A stretch of 64,000 nucleotides of DNA from an uncultured Desulfomonile sp. (GTDB taxonomy: Bacteria; Desulfobacterota; Desulfomonilia; Desulfomonilales; Desulfomonilaceae), in assembly GCA_903952205.1 (NCBI GenBank), contig CAJBEZ010000071.1, forward strand, positions 124,001 to 188,000, given 5' to 3'. The notes beneath the pieces were generated by a model that saw only the letters and a list, made by a program, of their open reading frames with translations, searched no databases and was not told where the DNA came from. The position numbers and the translations under genes were made by a program. Positions 63,344-64,000 of this stretch are shown here, in pieces (within the stretch, counting starts at the first letter, position 1; each line of letters begins with the position of its first letter).

Positions 63344-63575
63344 AATAGGTATGGTTTGATTTCTTCTGTAGTCACTTTTTATTTGCAATACACATGCCAA
63401 ACTTACCAGACATTTACCCAACTCTATTTAGATATTTTTTATAATTTTATTTTGTAGAGTTTAAATCATAATATCAAGATGATAAATTAATTTAATAAAT
63501 TCCTTTATTGAATATTGTTGCATTTATCTATTTGTAATGATAATTCCGACAAATAATACACAAGAGGTGCTGCCC

Positions 63576-64000
63576 GTGACACTCCAGATCATATTCTCTA
63601 TTGTCCAAATCGCATCCCTAGCAGCCTTTCTTATACTCTGGCGGATGTGGATTCGAAAAAAACTGGCGTCATCCTTTCTCATTGAAGATGAAGACAGATT
63701 CCTCTTCCCGTTCCGTTATCTTTCATGGATCCTTGGTGGTGTAGTCCTGATCACCGGCCTGGCCCAGGCGCACTTTCTTTATGTATCCATCAATGATCAT
63801 AGAGAAACCGCCAAACTTAAAACCCTGTACACCAAGGTGGATGAACAGGGACGCAACATCGATGAAATGAAGAGAATTGTAGAAAAACTTGGTCGTGACG
63901 TAGAACTCAACTTCAAGGCGCTCAAGGTGTTTGGGAAAGACCAGTTCAACCAGATGAAATCCAACAAACTCACGAACGATCTTAGAATGCATCAGGGCGA
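63576..64000 (+). CDS. Membrane protein with coiled coil (cut by right edge)
   Basis: Open frame from a GTG (AGAGGTG eight bases upstream) running off the window; 141 residues seen. The first membrane segment is LQIIFSIVQIASLAAFLILW, the second YLSWILGGVVLITGLAQAHF. After them a heptad-like Leu/Ile/Val pattern (LKTLYTKVDEQGRN, MKRIVEKLGRDVELN) suggests a coiled coil. I recognise no family. Divergent from rpmH. Confidence 0.75.
   Translation, partial: MTLQIIFSIVQIASLAAFLILWRMWIRKKLASSFLIEDEDRFLFPFRYLSWILGGVVLITGLAQAHFLYVSINDHRETAKLKTLYTKVDEQGRNIDEMKRIVEKLGRDVELNFKALKVFGKDQFNQMKSNKLTNDLRMHQG

Larger units (their letters stand above)
63044..63575. other. Divergent intergenic region with AT-rich core
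   Basis: About 530 bases between rpmH and the rightward membrane-protein gene. It contains the rpmH promoter, a minus-strand terminator at 63317-63343, and a very AT-rich stretch (about 63415-63560). Only loose DnaA-box-like sequences are visible, so an origin is not supported beyond position and composition. Confidence 0.5.

Noticed and set aside
63060-63575. Replication origin with DnaA boxes
   Set aside because: Only loose matches to TTATNCACA are seen and dnaA is not in view, so no origin feature is claimed.

Overview
The window looks like a chromosomal segment of a Gram-negative anaerobe of the Desulfobacterota (former Deltaproteobacteria), possibly near Desulfomonile. This is inferred from the gene content, not from a search. 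The evidence is an outer-membrane system (TonB, a TonB-dependent receptor, a large porin-like barrel, a Kdo transferase), a TrpB2-type tryptophan synthase, a citramalate synthase, acyl-CoA beta-oxidation genes and a NusG-II/Gx membrane pair. No rRNA, tRNA, CRISPR array or intact mobile element was recognised.

Left part (1-8.8 kb) is a corrinoid acquisition locus. A truncated tonB is followed by btuF-btuC-btuD on the plus strand. A convergent minus-strand operon reads cobalamin riboswitch, terminator, Cys/Pro-rich lipoprotein, TonB-dependent receptor, small exported protein, CbiZ-type amidohydrolase. Next (8.9-14.5 kb) come an alkaline phosphatase, a TerC-like membrane protein, a cytidylate-kinase-like protein, an IS3-type transposase relic in a gene-poor kilobase, and a Sel1-repeat protein. 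A metal block (14.5-24.6 kb) holds a short YcgQ-like membrane protein, a frameshifted ArsP/YraQ-type permease, a ZnuA-like zinc-binding protein behind a 27-bp palindrome, a large outer-membrane barrel with a small acidic exported protein, two exported proteins of the NikL/NikK (DUF4198) type, and a second FecBCD-type ABC transporter.

The middle (24.8-37 kb) is mostly housekeeping: a lipoprotein, metG, trpB2, mannose-1-phosphate guanylyltransferase, phosphomannomutase, then DUF35/thiolase opposite 3-hydroxyacyl-CoA dehydrogenase/acyl-CoA dehydrogenase, and trmO. From 37.1 to 41.3 kb a tightly coupled minus-strand operon encodes a RibD-C reductase, a zinc-less MDR dehydrogenase, a PTPS-like protein without the usual cysteine, a GT4 glycosyltransferase and a methyltransferase. 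It resembles gene sets I recall from Actinobacteria, and I know of no product for it. It is the best candidate here for an undescribed pathway.

The right part (41.7-64 kb) carries tsaE-lysC-cimA, a ComEA-like protein, larB, a CBS protein, a YjbQ protein, clpB, an HD-GYP response regulator, a radical SAM protein, the Gx/NusG-II pair, nrdR-ribD-yciO, waaA with a LolA-like protein, and the rpmH-rnpA-yidD-yidC-khpB cluster. The 44-codon rpmH was found by reading the minus strand. A divergent membrane coiled-coil protein runs off the right edge. Six stem-loops without a U-tract were noted: five follow gene ends and one lies in the riboswitch leader.
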